Positions 6,903 to 15,246 of a stretch of 16,650 nucleotides of DNA are shown here, piece by piece. The first letter of the stretch is position 1, and each line of letters opens with the position of its first letter. The notes beneath the pieces are model-generated. The model was not told the DNA's origin. It did no database searches and saw only the letters and a list, made by a program, of their open reading frames with translations. The translations under genes and the position numbers were made by a program. The DNA is taken from assembly GCA_002359085.1 (NCBI GenBank), contig DEQB01000070.1:1-16650 (forward strand). Direction: 5' to 3'. The DNA is from Erysipelothrix sp. UBA3377. GTDB taxonomy: Bacteria; Bacillota_I; Bacilli_A; Erysipelotrichales; Erysipelotrichaceae.

Positions 6903-9220
6903 TAAACAATACGATAGAATTTCTTCAAGTAGATTGGGTTAAAGCACAAATAGAAAAGAATCCCAAACCACTCAGTGAACTGGGAGAGTTTGTGTACACA
7001 AGAACTTATTCACGCTGAATCGATAACTTTGGACGCCGCGAAAGATGGCATGAAACCGTCAAAAGAGCCATTGAATATAATATGAGTTTAGAATATAAAT
7101 TCATGTTAGACAACAACTTAGAACCTGACTTAACAAGAATGAAACAAGAAGCACAGGAACTCTTCTTAAATATTTATGAAGCAAAACAAATGCCTTCAGG
7201 AAGAACACTGTGGCTTGGGAACGGAAATGAAAAGATCAACAAAGACTTTGTCTTAGGGAATTACAATTGTGCCTTTTTAAACATTGAAAAATGGGAAGAC
7301 TTGAGTGAATTGTTTTACTTACTCATGGTCGGTACAGGTGTCGGTTTTAAATCCACCAAGAAGATGGCAGATGGCTTACCACCCATTAGAATCAATACCA
7401 CGTTGAACCATTCAGATTATAAGCCCGTCCCAACAGAGCACCGCTTAGAAGACAGTACCATGAAACTCATGGACAATGGTTATGCGAAAATCTATGTGGG
7501 AGACTCAAAAGAGGGTTGGATAAAAGCCTTAAAACATTATATTGATTTTTTAACACTGGATATATATGAAAACATTCACACCATTAAAATCAGTTACAAC
7601 AGTATCCGACCCAAAGGAGAACGCTTAAAAACCTTTGGTGGTACAGCCAGTGGACATGAGCCCCTTCGCGAAATGTTTGAAGGCATTGATAAAGTATTGA
7701 AAAATCAAATCGATCCCCACCTGGATCCCATTGTGGCGGATGAAAAGGGATATGGAAAAGTCAGACCCATCCATATCTTAGATATTGGAAACCTTATCGG
7801 AGCCAATGTGGTTGTGGGTGGTGTCAGAAGAACCGCAGAGATATTCTTATTTGATGCGGATGACAATGAGTCACTGTTTGCGAAATACGGTATCAACGGT
7901 ATCTGGACTCAAGATCAACTCGATCAGCACCATAAAGTCGGTAAAATACTTGAGAACCTGGGTATCAAACCCGTATGGTTCGACGATCTAGATATTGGAA
8001 AACAAAGAGAAGGCATCAATCACCGTCGTATGAGTAACAATTCAATCGCATTTACTCAAAAACCAAACAATGATTTTATGGACTTGGTATTTGAAATGAT
8101 GCAACTGGAAGGTGAACCTGGATTTGTGAACCTTGAAGTGGCAGCCAAAAGAATTGTGGCAAGCTTGGGTATCGAAAACCCAACCCAACAATACCTTGAC
8201 AATAATATGCATCAAATCGGTTTAAACCCCTGTGTAGAGGTCATCCTATTTAGTAAAAACGTCTGTAACTTAACCACCGTTAATATTTCTGCCTTTGTGG
8301 ATGATAACGGCGTATTGGATAGAGAAGGTTTATTAAGAGCCCAAAGATTTTCTGCAAGAATTGGGATGAGAATGACGTTGGCTACTTTAGAACTTCCTGA
8401 GTGGCACAAAACCCAACAAAGAGACAGACTGTTGGGAACTTCTTTAACGGGATGGAAGGATGCGATGGATAAAGCAAACTTTACCCAAGAACAGGAAGAT
8501 GAATTGAAAAAACAATTACATTTCGCAAGTCGTGATGAAGCAGACTCCTACGCGAAAAAGCTCAGAGTCAATGCGCCCATGTTTGTGACAGCCGTTAAAC
8601 CAGAGGGTACGTTATCTCAAGTTATGGGTGGTGTATCCAGTGGATTACACTGGTCACACAGTCCCTACTACAAACGACGCATCCGAATCAGTGCGAATGA
8701 TCCACTCGCAAAAGTGGCCAGAGATTTGGGTTGGGAAATTCACGCTGAAGTGGGTACCAACGGATTCTTAACTGAAGCAGATCTCGAGAAGGAAGCACAA
8801 ATTACCCAAAGTAATACATTGGTGATTACCTTCCCTGTTAAGTCTGGTGCCAAAGTCACCAAGGACGATGTTTCGGTTGATGATCAATTCGATAACTACT
8901 TCTCTTTCCAAGCATTGTATACGGAAATGAACACTTCAAACACAATCAGTGTTAAGGAAGATGAATGGAAACAAGCTCAAAAGAGAGTGGAAGCGGGTTG
9001 GGATGATTTTGTGGGGGTATCCTTCTTAGCCCATGATGGTGGAACGTATACATTAGCGCCCTATGAAGCGTGTACAGAAGCGGTTTACCATGAATTAAAA
9101 AATAGTATGAAACCCTTTAATCCTGATTTCTTAAGTCTTTATGAACAATCAGAGAATTCAGAAGATTTGAATGGGATGGATGACCCTGAATGTGTCAGTG
9201 GTGTCTGCCCAATACGTTAA
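6899..9220 (+). CDS. nrdJ: Adenosylcobalamin-dependent (class II) ribonucleotide reductase, interrupted by in-frame TGA at codon 40
   Basis: Reduces ribonucleotides (triphosphates in the closest characterised relative) to deoxyribonucleotides using the adenosylcobalamin radical. From ATG 6899 the frame reads 773 codons with a single TGA at 7016-7018. Residues before it (EFVYTRTYSR) and after it (IDNFGRRERWHETVKRA) match the N-terminal TYKRTYARW-type motif of the Lactobacillus leichmannii enzyme, with the TGA at the conserved Trp. Other hallmarks: PSGRTLW (about 99-105), Cys124 in NCAF and Cys456 in VCNL (candidate active-site disulfide pair), NPCVEV with radical Cys445 and Glu447, GTGVGF (about 145-150), and the C-terminal CVSGVC (Cys765/Cys770), spaced from the end exactly as in that enzyme. 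An automatic call would start at ATG 7082 (712 residues), losing the conserved N-terminus. The gene overlaps the S component by 4 nt. Whether protein is made through the TGA is open. Confidence 0.9.
7016..7018 (+). other. In-frame TGA replacing a conserved Trp codon of nrdJ
   Basis: Codon 40 of nrdJ is TGA in the context CGC-TGA-ATC. One base change (TGG to TGA) explains it. It is the only in-frame stop in the 773-codon gene, and the other Trp codons of this gene are TGG. Confidence 0.93.
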
Positions 9221-9259
9221 TACCTATACAAATAAAGGACATAGTCAAAAACTGTACAC

Positions 9260-9298
9260 AAACCCCCATGTTTTCAAACAAAACATTGGGGGTTTTTT
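9260..9298 (+). terminator. Rho-independent terminator of the B12/nrdJ operon
   Basis: AAACCCCCA-TGTTTT pairs with AAAACATTGGGGGTTT (one bulged base) around a short CAAAC loop, followed by a T-run. It lies about 40 nt after the nrdJ stop. Confidence 0.92.
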
Positions 9299-9305
9299 AA
9301 AGGAT

Positions 9306-9611
9306 TTATGATGTAAACGAAGGAAGGTTAGCCACATCGTCCTCGTTTTTTGTTGATTCCTCATATTTTGTTGTTTTAAGTGCGACATTTTTCATGTTTT
9401 GGGCAACACAAATTAACCAATTATTATGCTCGTTTCGTTTTAACCCTCTGACCATCGCATATCGATAGTCGTGGTTTTGTTTGCTGTCTGCGAAACTTCG
9501 GTCTACAGTTTCATTTCTTCTCGCGTAAATTTTATTACCCTCCCATCTGATAAACTGTTCATTCCAACCCACTTTTAAATGGCTTCTAAGTACGATATCT
9601 ACTTCGTTGGT
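9306..9611 (-). pseudogene. IS1182-like transposase, C-terminal remnant
   Basis: An open stretch of about 100 codons on the minus strand matches only the C-terminal end of IS1182-family (DDE_Tnp_1_6-type) transposases: NKIYARRNETVDRSFADSK, then RYAMVRGLKR, then VAQNMKNVALKT. The Arg-x-Glu-Thr-Val-x-Arg-x-Phe-Ala-Asp-x-Lys motif carries the last acidic residue of the catalytic DDE set. The clear match begins near 9572 (a GTG there is not a real start) and the open frame reaches back to a stop at 9612-9614; a second stop lies at 9636-9638. Both stops (TAG, TAA) are one C-to-T change from Gln codons. The N-terminal and first two catalytic parts are missing, so it cannot encode an active transposase. 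It sits just beyond the nrdJ terminator. Confidence 0.75.
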
Positions 9612-9614
9612 CTA

Positions 9615-9816
9615 TTTTTTATCGATTTCGATCAATTAATCCACAGTATGAGATAAATTATCCTGTTCTCTTGTGAGTAAATTGATCTTTTTCAGTGATA
9701 TATACAAATTGTATCTTAAAAGATTTTGACTCATTTGTACCTGTTTATATCAAGTGAAAATTAACTCACCGTTACCATGCGCTCTTTCGGTTTTCCCTTA
9801 GACCACGTATTTCTGA
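9615..9816. other. Degenerate non-coding stretch between two transposase remnants
   Basis: No gene is supported. On the minus strand, in the same frame as the left remnant, a short open run (about 9639-9740, beginning MSQNLLRYN) lies beyond two stop codons and may be decayed coding sequence, but I do not recognise it. On the plus strand the frame of the right remnant is closed by TGA at 9814. Probably the junction of two decayed insertion elements. Confidence 0.4.
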
Positions 9817-10374
9817 GGCTTCGGACACAATATGAAACTGACCATCAAGTATACTATGTTTTCTAAGAAATATGAAAATAAGTTCAAACTACAGAAATAC
9901 AATATTAAGAATATGACCATAAAAAATGATCGAATAATTAGTGAAGACGGTCATGTCTATGTATATTCGCACGATTATGAAAATCGTAAAGGTGTATACA
10001 CTAGAATCATTCAAGTCTATACACATAGTGACTGGAAAGAAGCGTATAAAGATCTCAAAATTCCGAACACAATAAGTCGTGATATTTCCTTACTAGAGAT
10101 GCAGAGTGCTGTTAAAGAATATCTTAAAAGCGACGAAGGAATTAAGCTGAGAGTGCGTCGTTCTATCGAGGTCGAAGGTGCATTTGGAGATATAAAATCT
10201 AACTCAGGATACACTAGAATACAACGAAGCGGAAAACTTGAGCTACAAACAGAAATCGCACTGGTATTAATCGGATATAATTTAAGAAAATATAATGCGA
10301 AGAACCATCGTGTTTTAGATTTAGTAAAGATACATCAATTATTAAATTTAATAAGTTGTTTATATTATGCTTAA
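9817..10374 (+). pseudogene. IS1182-like transposase, C-terminal remnant (different subtype)
   Basis: The open frame (180 codons from ATG 9832, preceded in frame by GFGHN back to a stop at 9814) matches the C-terminal half of IS1182-family transposases: NMKLTIKYTMF near the start, resembling the NGMELYMKYTMY region, then LRVRRSIEVEGAFGDIKSN (about 106-124) with the last catalytic Glu, GYTRIQRSGKLELQTEIALVLIGYNLRKY (read as consecutive motifs at about 126-154). Full-length members are about 450-550 residues, so the N-terminal half with the first two catalytic Asp residues is absent. The Cys-rich CxxCPxxxxC segment usual before the RRSIEVEGAFG motif is missing too (HSDWKEAYKDLKIPN stands there). 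It diverges from the left remnant and differs in subtype, so two separate elements were involved. No ribosome binding site or inverted-repeat end was found. Confidence 0.75.
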
Positions 10375-10441
10375 ATCGCCCCTAAACAGGATGTTTTAAG
10401 AATTTTTAGTATTCCTATACACTAAAAAGTAGTAACTTCAA

Positions 10442-10505
10442 AGAAAAAGAGCCGTAGCTCCATAGAATATTGAATCAATACTCTATTTCCTTACAGCCCT
10501 TTTTT
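10442..10505 (-). terminator. Long hairpin terminator at the end of the maltodextrin operon, probably bidirectional
   Basis: Read on the minus strand, AGGGCTGTA pairs with TACGGCTCT (two wobbles), then an unpaired patch, then ATAGAGTATTGA pairs with TCAATATTCTAT (one wobble), followed by a T-run (rc of 10441-10448). On the plus strand the same stem is followed by TTTTTT (10500-10505), so it can stop transcription both ways, including any reading out of the transposase remnant. It overlaps the malQ stop. The inner mismatch makes it longer than usual. Confidence 0.75.
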
Positions 10506-11940
10506 AAATACGATTTGTTTTCTCAATCCATGTTTCAAAGCGTTTTAGACCCGCTTTGATGTCTTCTAAATGCTTTAGTTTCCATTCCCAGTTGGGGCTA
10601 CCAACGGTTCCTGGACGGTTCATTTGTGTATCATCGCCCAAACGCATGATGTCTTGGGCAGGCAGTATCACCAGATTCGCATTAACACTCAATGCGTAAT
10701 GATTGATGAGATCAACCATGTTTTTCTCTTTAATACCGGTTGCTTTTTTGATATCACGTCTGACTTGAAACTTCTTCTTGAAGCCATTGTCTTTGACCCA
10801 ACCACCAAGGGGTTGGTTATCGTGGGTACCTGTGTACGCCAAGATATTTTTGTCCATGTTTTTATCGCGTTCAATTTCATCTGTCTTCAGTTGGAATTGA
10901 ATGATTTGCATACCCATAAGACCAAAGTCATCACGAAGTTCTAATACTTCAGGTCTTAAGTCACCCAAATCTTCCACGACCAATTCTAAATTCTCAATGC
11001 GTGCATACATTGCATCAAAGAAGTCATTTCTGGGACCAATTCGCCATTCACCATCACGGGCCGTAGTGGCACTACCAGGTATCACCCAGTATGTGTCAAA
11101 GGCTCGGAAGTGATCAATACGAATGGTATCAAATAACTTTTGATTCCACTCTAAGCGTTCAACCCAAAAATCATATTTAGTATCTTTATGCACTTCCCAA
11201 TTATAAATTGGATTACCCCAAAGTTGACCTTCATCACTGAAGTAATCGGGGGGTACACCCGCCACAAGTGTGGGGCGACCATCCTTATCTAAATGGAAGA
11301 GTTCACGTTTAAAGTAAACTTCTGCAGAGTCATGTCCCAAGTAAATTGGGATATCACCCATAATTTTAAGACCCAAGTTATTCGCATATGATTTTAATTC
11401 AAACCATTGTTTCGCAAATACATATTGGAGAAAGTATTGGTATTCTACTTCCTTTTTGTCTGCTTTATGGATGGTCCAATCGGTCCACGCTGTATTATTA
11501 TTGGCTTTTCTAAGCGCCATGAATTCCGCATATTCTTTAAGCCAGTGTGCGGCTTCTTTTAGAAATGCTTTATAATCTTCATCTTTTTCAAAGCTATCGT
11601 AAGCACGTCGTAAGTACTTGTCTTTCGCGTGTCTTGCGCTATCATAGGTCGCTGAATTATTAACCACCTTTTGAGGGGTTAGGGGTAAACCCAACGCCTC
11701 ATAAAGTTTCTCAATGGAAATATAGATTTCATCACCTGCAAAAGAGGAAAATGTTTGATACGGTGAGTTACCATATCCCACTGGGTTTAAAGGTAATATT
11801 TGCCAATACTTAGCATTTGTTTTAGACAATAACTCCACAAAATTAAAAGCATCTTGACCGAAGTCACCCACGCCAAATGAACCGGGTAGGCTCGAAACTG
11901 CCAACAGCAATCCTGCCTTTCTTTCTGTGTTAATCGACAT
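10504..11940 (-). CDS. malQ: 4-alpha-glucanotransferase (amylomaltase, GH77)
   Basis: Transfers alpha-1,4-glucan segments between maltodextrins, releasing glucose and making longer chains for the phosphorylase. All GH77 landmarks are present (numbered from the chosen start): SSLPGSFGVGDFG near the N-terminus, GYGNSPYQTFSSFAGD (about 55-70), nucleophile Asp276 in RIDHFRAFD, acid/base Glu323 in VVEDLGD, and Asp374 in GTHDNQP. The 478-residue length is normal for bacterial MalQ without N-terminal extension. The ATG at 11940 (MSINTERKAG) is chosen because AAGGTG lies 8 nt upstream; a TTG at 11958 would add six residues inside the previous gene. It begins 2 nt after the phosphorylase stop, giving the familiar malP-malQ pair, and is the last gene of the operon. 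Confidence 0.96.
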   Translation of the reverse strand: MSINTERKAGLLLAVSSLPGSFGVGDFGQDAFNFVELLSKTNAKYWQILPLNPVGYGNSPYQTFSSFAGDEIYISIEKLYEALGLPLTPQKVVNNSATYDSARHAKDKYLRRAYDSFEKDEDYKAFLKEAAHWLKEYAEFMALRKANNNTAWTDWTIHKADKKEVEYQYFLQYVFAKQWFELKSYANNLGLKIMGDIPIYLGHDSAEVYFKRELFHLDKDGRPTLVAGVPPDYFSDEGQLWGNPIYNWEVHKDTKYDFWVERLEWNQKLFDTIRIDHFRAFDTYWVIPGSATTARDGEWRIGPRNDFFDAMYARIENLELVVEDLGDLRPEVLELRDDFGLMGMQIIQFQLKTDEIERDKNMDKNILAYTGTHDNQPLGGWVKDNGFKKKFQVRRDIKKATGIKEKNMVDLINHYALSVNANLVILPAQDIMRLGDDTQMNRPGTVGSPNWEWKLKHLEDIKAGLKRFETWIEKTNRI

Positions 11941-11942
11941 CC

Positions 11943-14183
11943 TTATTTCACCTTCCAAATTTCACGGTTGTAGTCAGCGATGGTACGATCTGAACTGAAG
12001 AATCCTGCATTTGCAATATTAATCAAGCTCTTCTTAACCCATCCTTTGCGATCTTCGTAGTCTTCGAACATTTGGTTCTTAACGGTTACATAATCGTCAA
12101 AGTCAATCAGTGTCATAAACCAGTCTTTACTGATAAATTCATGATGTAAACGATTCAAGTTTTCTGCTGTACCTTCACTTAACATTTCAGTTGAAATCAA
12201 GTAATCTACAGCACGTTTAATGTCATCATTGTTGTCATAGTAATCTCTAGAAACATAATCTGCTTTTTCGTAGTGTTCAATGATATCATCACTGTGTTTT
12301 CCGAAGATATAAATATTATCTTCACCCACGTGATCTTTAATCTCAACATTGGCACCATCAAGGGTACCCAATGTGAGTGCACCATTCAACATCAACTTCA
12401 TATTACCCGTTCCAGAAGCTTCTTTGGATGCCAATGAGATTTGTTCACTCACATCTGCTGCAGGAATTAAGTATTCAGCTTTTGAAACATTATAGTTTTC
12501 CACAAAGACAATATCCATGTGTTTGTTTAATGTCTCATCCTTCTCAATGATTGTTGATAAAGTCAACAATGCATGGATGATGTCTTTCGCAATGGTATAA
12601 GCAGGTGCAGCTTTTGAACCAAAGAAGAACGTTACAGGACGTGCAGGCACCAATCCATTACGGATTTCATGCATCATATGAATAATGTATAACATATTCA
12701 ATTGCTGGCGCTTATATTCGTGAAGTCGTTTAATTTGAATATCAAAGATTGAATCCACATTGATTGTATGATTTTCAGTCTTCTCAATATAACCTTGAAG
12801 TCTTACTTTTTGGTTATACTTAATGGCTTCTAAATGCGTTAATACCGCATCATCATTCACAAATGCTTCCAAGCCTTTTAACACTGTCGCATCCTGTTTG
12901 AAATCTGATCCAATTTTAGATTCAATAAATGTTGTCAATTCAGGGTTAGAGAATTCCAACCATCTTCTGAATGTAATACCATTGGTTTTGTTGTTAAATT
13001 TATTTGGATACAAAGCCGCATAATCTTTCAATTCAGATTTAACAAGAATCTCAGTATGCAATGCCGCAACTCCGTTCACACTATAACTAAAATGAATGGA
13101 AAGTGACGCCATGTGTACACGGTTATCTCTATCAATTAATTGTACATTTTCATGGGTAGAACGTGCTTTAACAATCTCATTTAATTTATGTAAGATATCA
13201 ACCATATCGTTATCAACCGCTTCAAAGTATGAAAGTGGCCATTTTTCCAATGCTTCCGCAAGGATTGTATGGTTCGTATACGCAAATACACCTGAGATAA
13301 TTTCTACACTTCTCTCAAAGGAAATGCCTTCTTTCAACAATGCTTTAATAAGCATTAAAATAGCCATGGCTGGATGGGTGTCGTTGATTTGAATTACAAC
13401 ATGCTTATCCAGTTCATGTAAAACATCTTTATGCTGTGCCACTACGTAGTTGATACCACTCACGACCATGAAGTACTGTTGCGCAAAACGCAGTCTCAAT
13501 CCTTCTTCTGTTGAATCATCTGGGTACAAGAACAGGGTTAAGTTCTTATCCAGTGCCGTTTGATCAAAGGTAATACCCTCTTCAATGACTGAAGCATCCA
13601 CAGATTCCAAATCAAACAATCTTAAGGTTGTTTTCTCTTGATTGTATCCCACAACGTCAATCTCATACATGCGAGATTGAAGATCCTGGTTCCCAATGGT
13701 CATATCATAAACTGTATCCGTTTTTCTTAACCATGAGGGTTTGTCCAACCAAACATCGGGTGTCTCACTTTGTAAATGATTTTTAAATACTTGTTTAAAT
13801 AATCCATAGTGATAGTTTAGTCCCAATCCTTCACCGTTAATACCTAGTGTCGCGATTGAATCCAAGAAGCAAGCTGCCAAACGACCCAAACCACCATTCC
13901 CTAAAGAAGGTTCTGGATCGAAGTCCTCAACATCCTTGATATCGTGACCATATTTAGCCAACACATCTTTCACTTCATCATAGATACCCAAGTTCATTAA
14001 GTTGTTACTTAAAAGTTTACCAATTAAGAATTCAGCAGACATGTAGTATAACTTACGGTCTCCACTGACATGCTTTGTATCCGCGATTTTCTCTTGTGTG
14101 ACTTTGAGTACCGCGTTATAAACCGTTTCAATATCAGCATTTTTTAAATCCTGATTTGCGTAATTTAGTAATTGTTTCTCCAT
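11943..14183 (-). CDS. malP: Glycogen/maltodextrin phosphorylase (GT35)
   Basis: Pyridoxal-phosphate enzyme that splits alpha-1,4-glucans with phosphate to give glucose-1-phosphate. Recognisable segments are EPSLGNGGLGRLAACFLDS (about 92-110), INDTHPAMA (about 266-274), KTNGITFRRW (about 399-408), IQIKRLHEYKRQ (about 483-494) and EASGTGNMK with the PLP-binding Lys596, then LNGALTLGTLDGAN. At 746 residues it is shorter than the enteric enzymes of about 800, in line with the compact forms of some Gram-positive bacteria. The start is taken at ATG 14183 (MEKQLLNY), 5-6 nt after GGAGG; an ATG at 14195 overlaps that ribosome binding site. With malQ 2 nt behind it and an amylase and LacI regulator ahead, maltodextrin is the more likely substrate than stored glycogen, as no glgBCA genes are seen. 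malP versus glgP is a naming choice. Confidence 0.94.
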   Translation of the reverse strand: MEKQLLNYANQDLKNADIETVYNAVLKVTQEKIADTKHVSGDRKLYYMSAEFLIGKLLSNNLMNLGIYDEVKDVLAKYGHDIKDVEDFDPEPSLGNGGLGRLAACFLDSIATLGINGEGLGLNYHYGLFKQVFKNHLQSETPDVWLDKPSWLRKTDTVYDMTIGNQDLQSRMYEIDVVGYNQEKTTLRLFDLESVDASVIEEGITFDQTALDKNLTLFLYPDDSTEEGLRLRFAQQYFMVVSGINYVVAQHKDVLHELDKHVVIQINDTHPAMAILMLIKALLKEGISFERSVEIISGVFAYTNHTILAEALEKWPLSYFEAVDNDMVDILHKLNEIVKARSTHENVQLIDRDNRVHMASLSIHFSYSVNGVAALHTEILVKSELKDYAALYPNKFNNKTNGITFRRWLEFSNPELTTFIESKIGSDFKQDATVLKGLEAFVNDDAVLTHLEAIKYNQKVRLQGYIEKTENHTINVDSIFDIQIKRLHEYKRQQLNMLYIIHMMHEIRNGLVPARPVTFFFGSKAAPAYTIAKDIIHALLTLSTIIEKDETLNKHMDIVFVENYNVSKAEYLIPAADVSEQISLASKEASGTGNMKLMLNGALTLGTLDGANVEIKDHVGEDNIYIFGKHSDDIIEHYEKADYVSRDYYDNNDDIKRAVDYLISTEMLSEGTAENLNRLHHEFISKDWFMTLIDFDDYVTVKNQMFEDYEDRKGWVKKSLINIANAGFFSSDRTIADYNREIWKVK

Positions 14184-14219
14184 CTTATCCTCCATAGAAA
14201 TCGTTTTCCTTCATTAAGT

Positions 14220-14246
14220 TTTAACTGTGATTGACTCACAGTTAAA
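14220..14246. promoter_or_regulatory. Perfect inverted repeat between the LacI-family gene and malP
   Basis: TTTAACTGTGA and TCACAGTTAAA form 11-bp perfect arms around a 5-base centre (14231-14235), spanning the LacI-family stop codon. There is no T-run on either side, so it is not a normal terminator, and no clear -35/-10 follows before malP. It could be an operator or an intercistronic mRNA hairpin that adjusts malPQ expression relative to the upstream genes. Confidence 0.6.
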
Positions 14247-15237
14247 TAATAACATCATCATAGCCAATTCTGGTGATTTCATAATCCATTAGAATGCCTT
14301 GACTGCTTTGTGTTTCAATCAAGTGACTGTACTCTTGTACCGCCCTTTTTGCGATTGAAAAGAAATCCTGTTTTACCGTCTGAATGTGGTATTTAACATA
14401 ACCCAAAAGTTTGATGCCATCATAACCACATACGGGTCTAAATATATCCATTTCTTTAAGCGCATTGATACTACCAATGGCCATTAAGTCGGATGCACAG
14501 ATAATGATATCCGCATCCATTCCATACGCTTTTGTAAGTTCAATGGCTTTTCGCTCACTGAAGTCTGCGTATTGAGCATTAAGGTTAATGTCTCTTTCAA
14601 GACAGGCATCAACCACACCTTGAAGTCGTAAATCAGTCACATAACCATCGCGTCTACCCGCTAAATACAGTACATTTCTCACTGCATGCGGTTGCGATTC
14701 GATCATATATTTGGCAAGTTTATACTGAGCCGTTTGGTGATCAACCATCACATAGGATGTTTTTTCATTTTGAATGGGTACATCCACTAAAACCGAATAG
14801 AAATGTTGTTCATGAATCATTTCTGTAAAATCTGTTTGTTCCTTATGCAGTCCATATACAATCAAACCCTGAACACTGAGTGATTTAAAATATTGAATCA
14901 TTTCAATCTTACTCATGTTTTCAAATACGCTTGAAAATACTGTCACAATCTCTAATTTAAGACTGTTGGCTTCTTCAAAGGTACCAAATAGATACTGCAT
15001 GTTGATTTCGTCAATTGCCTGACGTTTGTTGTTAATAAAAACAACGACACCGATACGCTTATTCTTCTTAGAAGAAAGCGCAGATGCAACCGCATTGGGA
15101 ACATAATTTAATTCTTCAACAGCCTTCATAACTTTGTCTTTGGTCTCTTGTGATACATTTTCATAGTTATTTAAGACTTTAGAAACTGTTGAAACGCCAA
15201 CCCCCGCGCGCTTGGCAACATCTAGCATACTTGACAA
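14242..15237 (-). CDS. LacI-family transcriptional repressor, MalR-like
   Basis: DNA-binding repressor that probably controls this maltodextrin operon. The N-terminus is a standard LacI helix-turn-helix (MLDVAKRAGVGVSTVSKVLN) with the hinge helix (AVEELNYVPNAVASALSSK) that enters the minor groove; the rest is a periplasmic-binding-protein-like sugar sensor (RIGVVVF, GLIVYG, then VLYLAGRRDGY, DIIICASDLMAIGSINALKE, VKQDFFSIAKRAVQ). The frame is open from GTG 15246, but TTG at 15237, five bases after AGGTG, gives MSSMLDVAKRAG, matching the usual 4-6 residues before the DVAKRAG motif; ATG at 15228 is a further option. It starts 9 nt after the amylase stop, so it is co-transcribed with the genes it likely regulates. 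The effector is probably maltose or a maltodextrin (inference). No LacI-type operator with a central CG was found in the window; it may lie upstream of the amylase. Confidence 0.9.
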   Translation of the reverse strand: MSSMLDVAKRAGVGVSTVSKVLNNYENVSQETKDKVMKAVEELNYVPNAVASALSSKKNKRIGVVVFINNKRQAIDEINMQYLFGTFEEANSLKLEIVTVFSSVFENMSKIEMIQYFKSLSVQGLIVYGLHKEQTDFTEMIHEQHFYSVLVDVPIQNEKTSYVMVDHQTAQYKLAKYMIESQPHAVRNVLYLAGRRDGYVTDLRLQGVVDACLERDINLNAQYADFSERKAIELTKAYGMDADIIICASDLMAIGSINALKEMDIFRPVCGYDGIKLLGYVKYHIQTVKQDFFSIAKRAVQEYSHLIETQSSQGILMDYEITRIGYDDVII

Positions 15238-15246
15238 ACCGAACAC

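Noticed and set aside
7016..7018. Selenocysteine codon in nrdJ
   Set aside because: The family carries Trp, not Cys, at this position, and no convincing SECIS-like hairpin follows; the weak GACG/CGTC pairing downstream is not enough.
7082..9220. nrdJ starting at ATG 7082
   Set aside because: No ribosome binding site precedes it, and conserved family sequence continues upstream in frame to the well-supported ATG at 6899.
11941..11958. malQ start at TTG 11958
   Set aside because: It overlaps the phosphorylase end and lies over the AAGGTG that serves the ATG at 11940.
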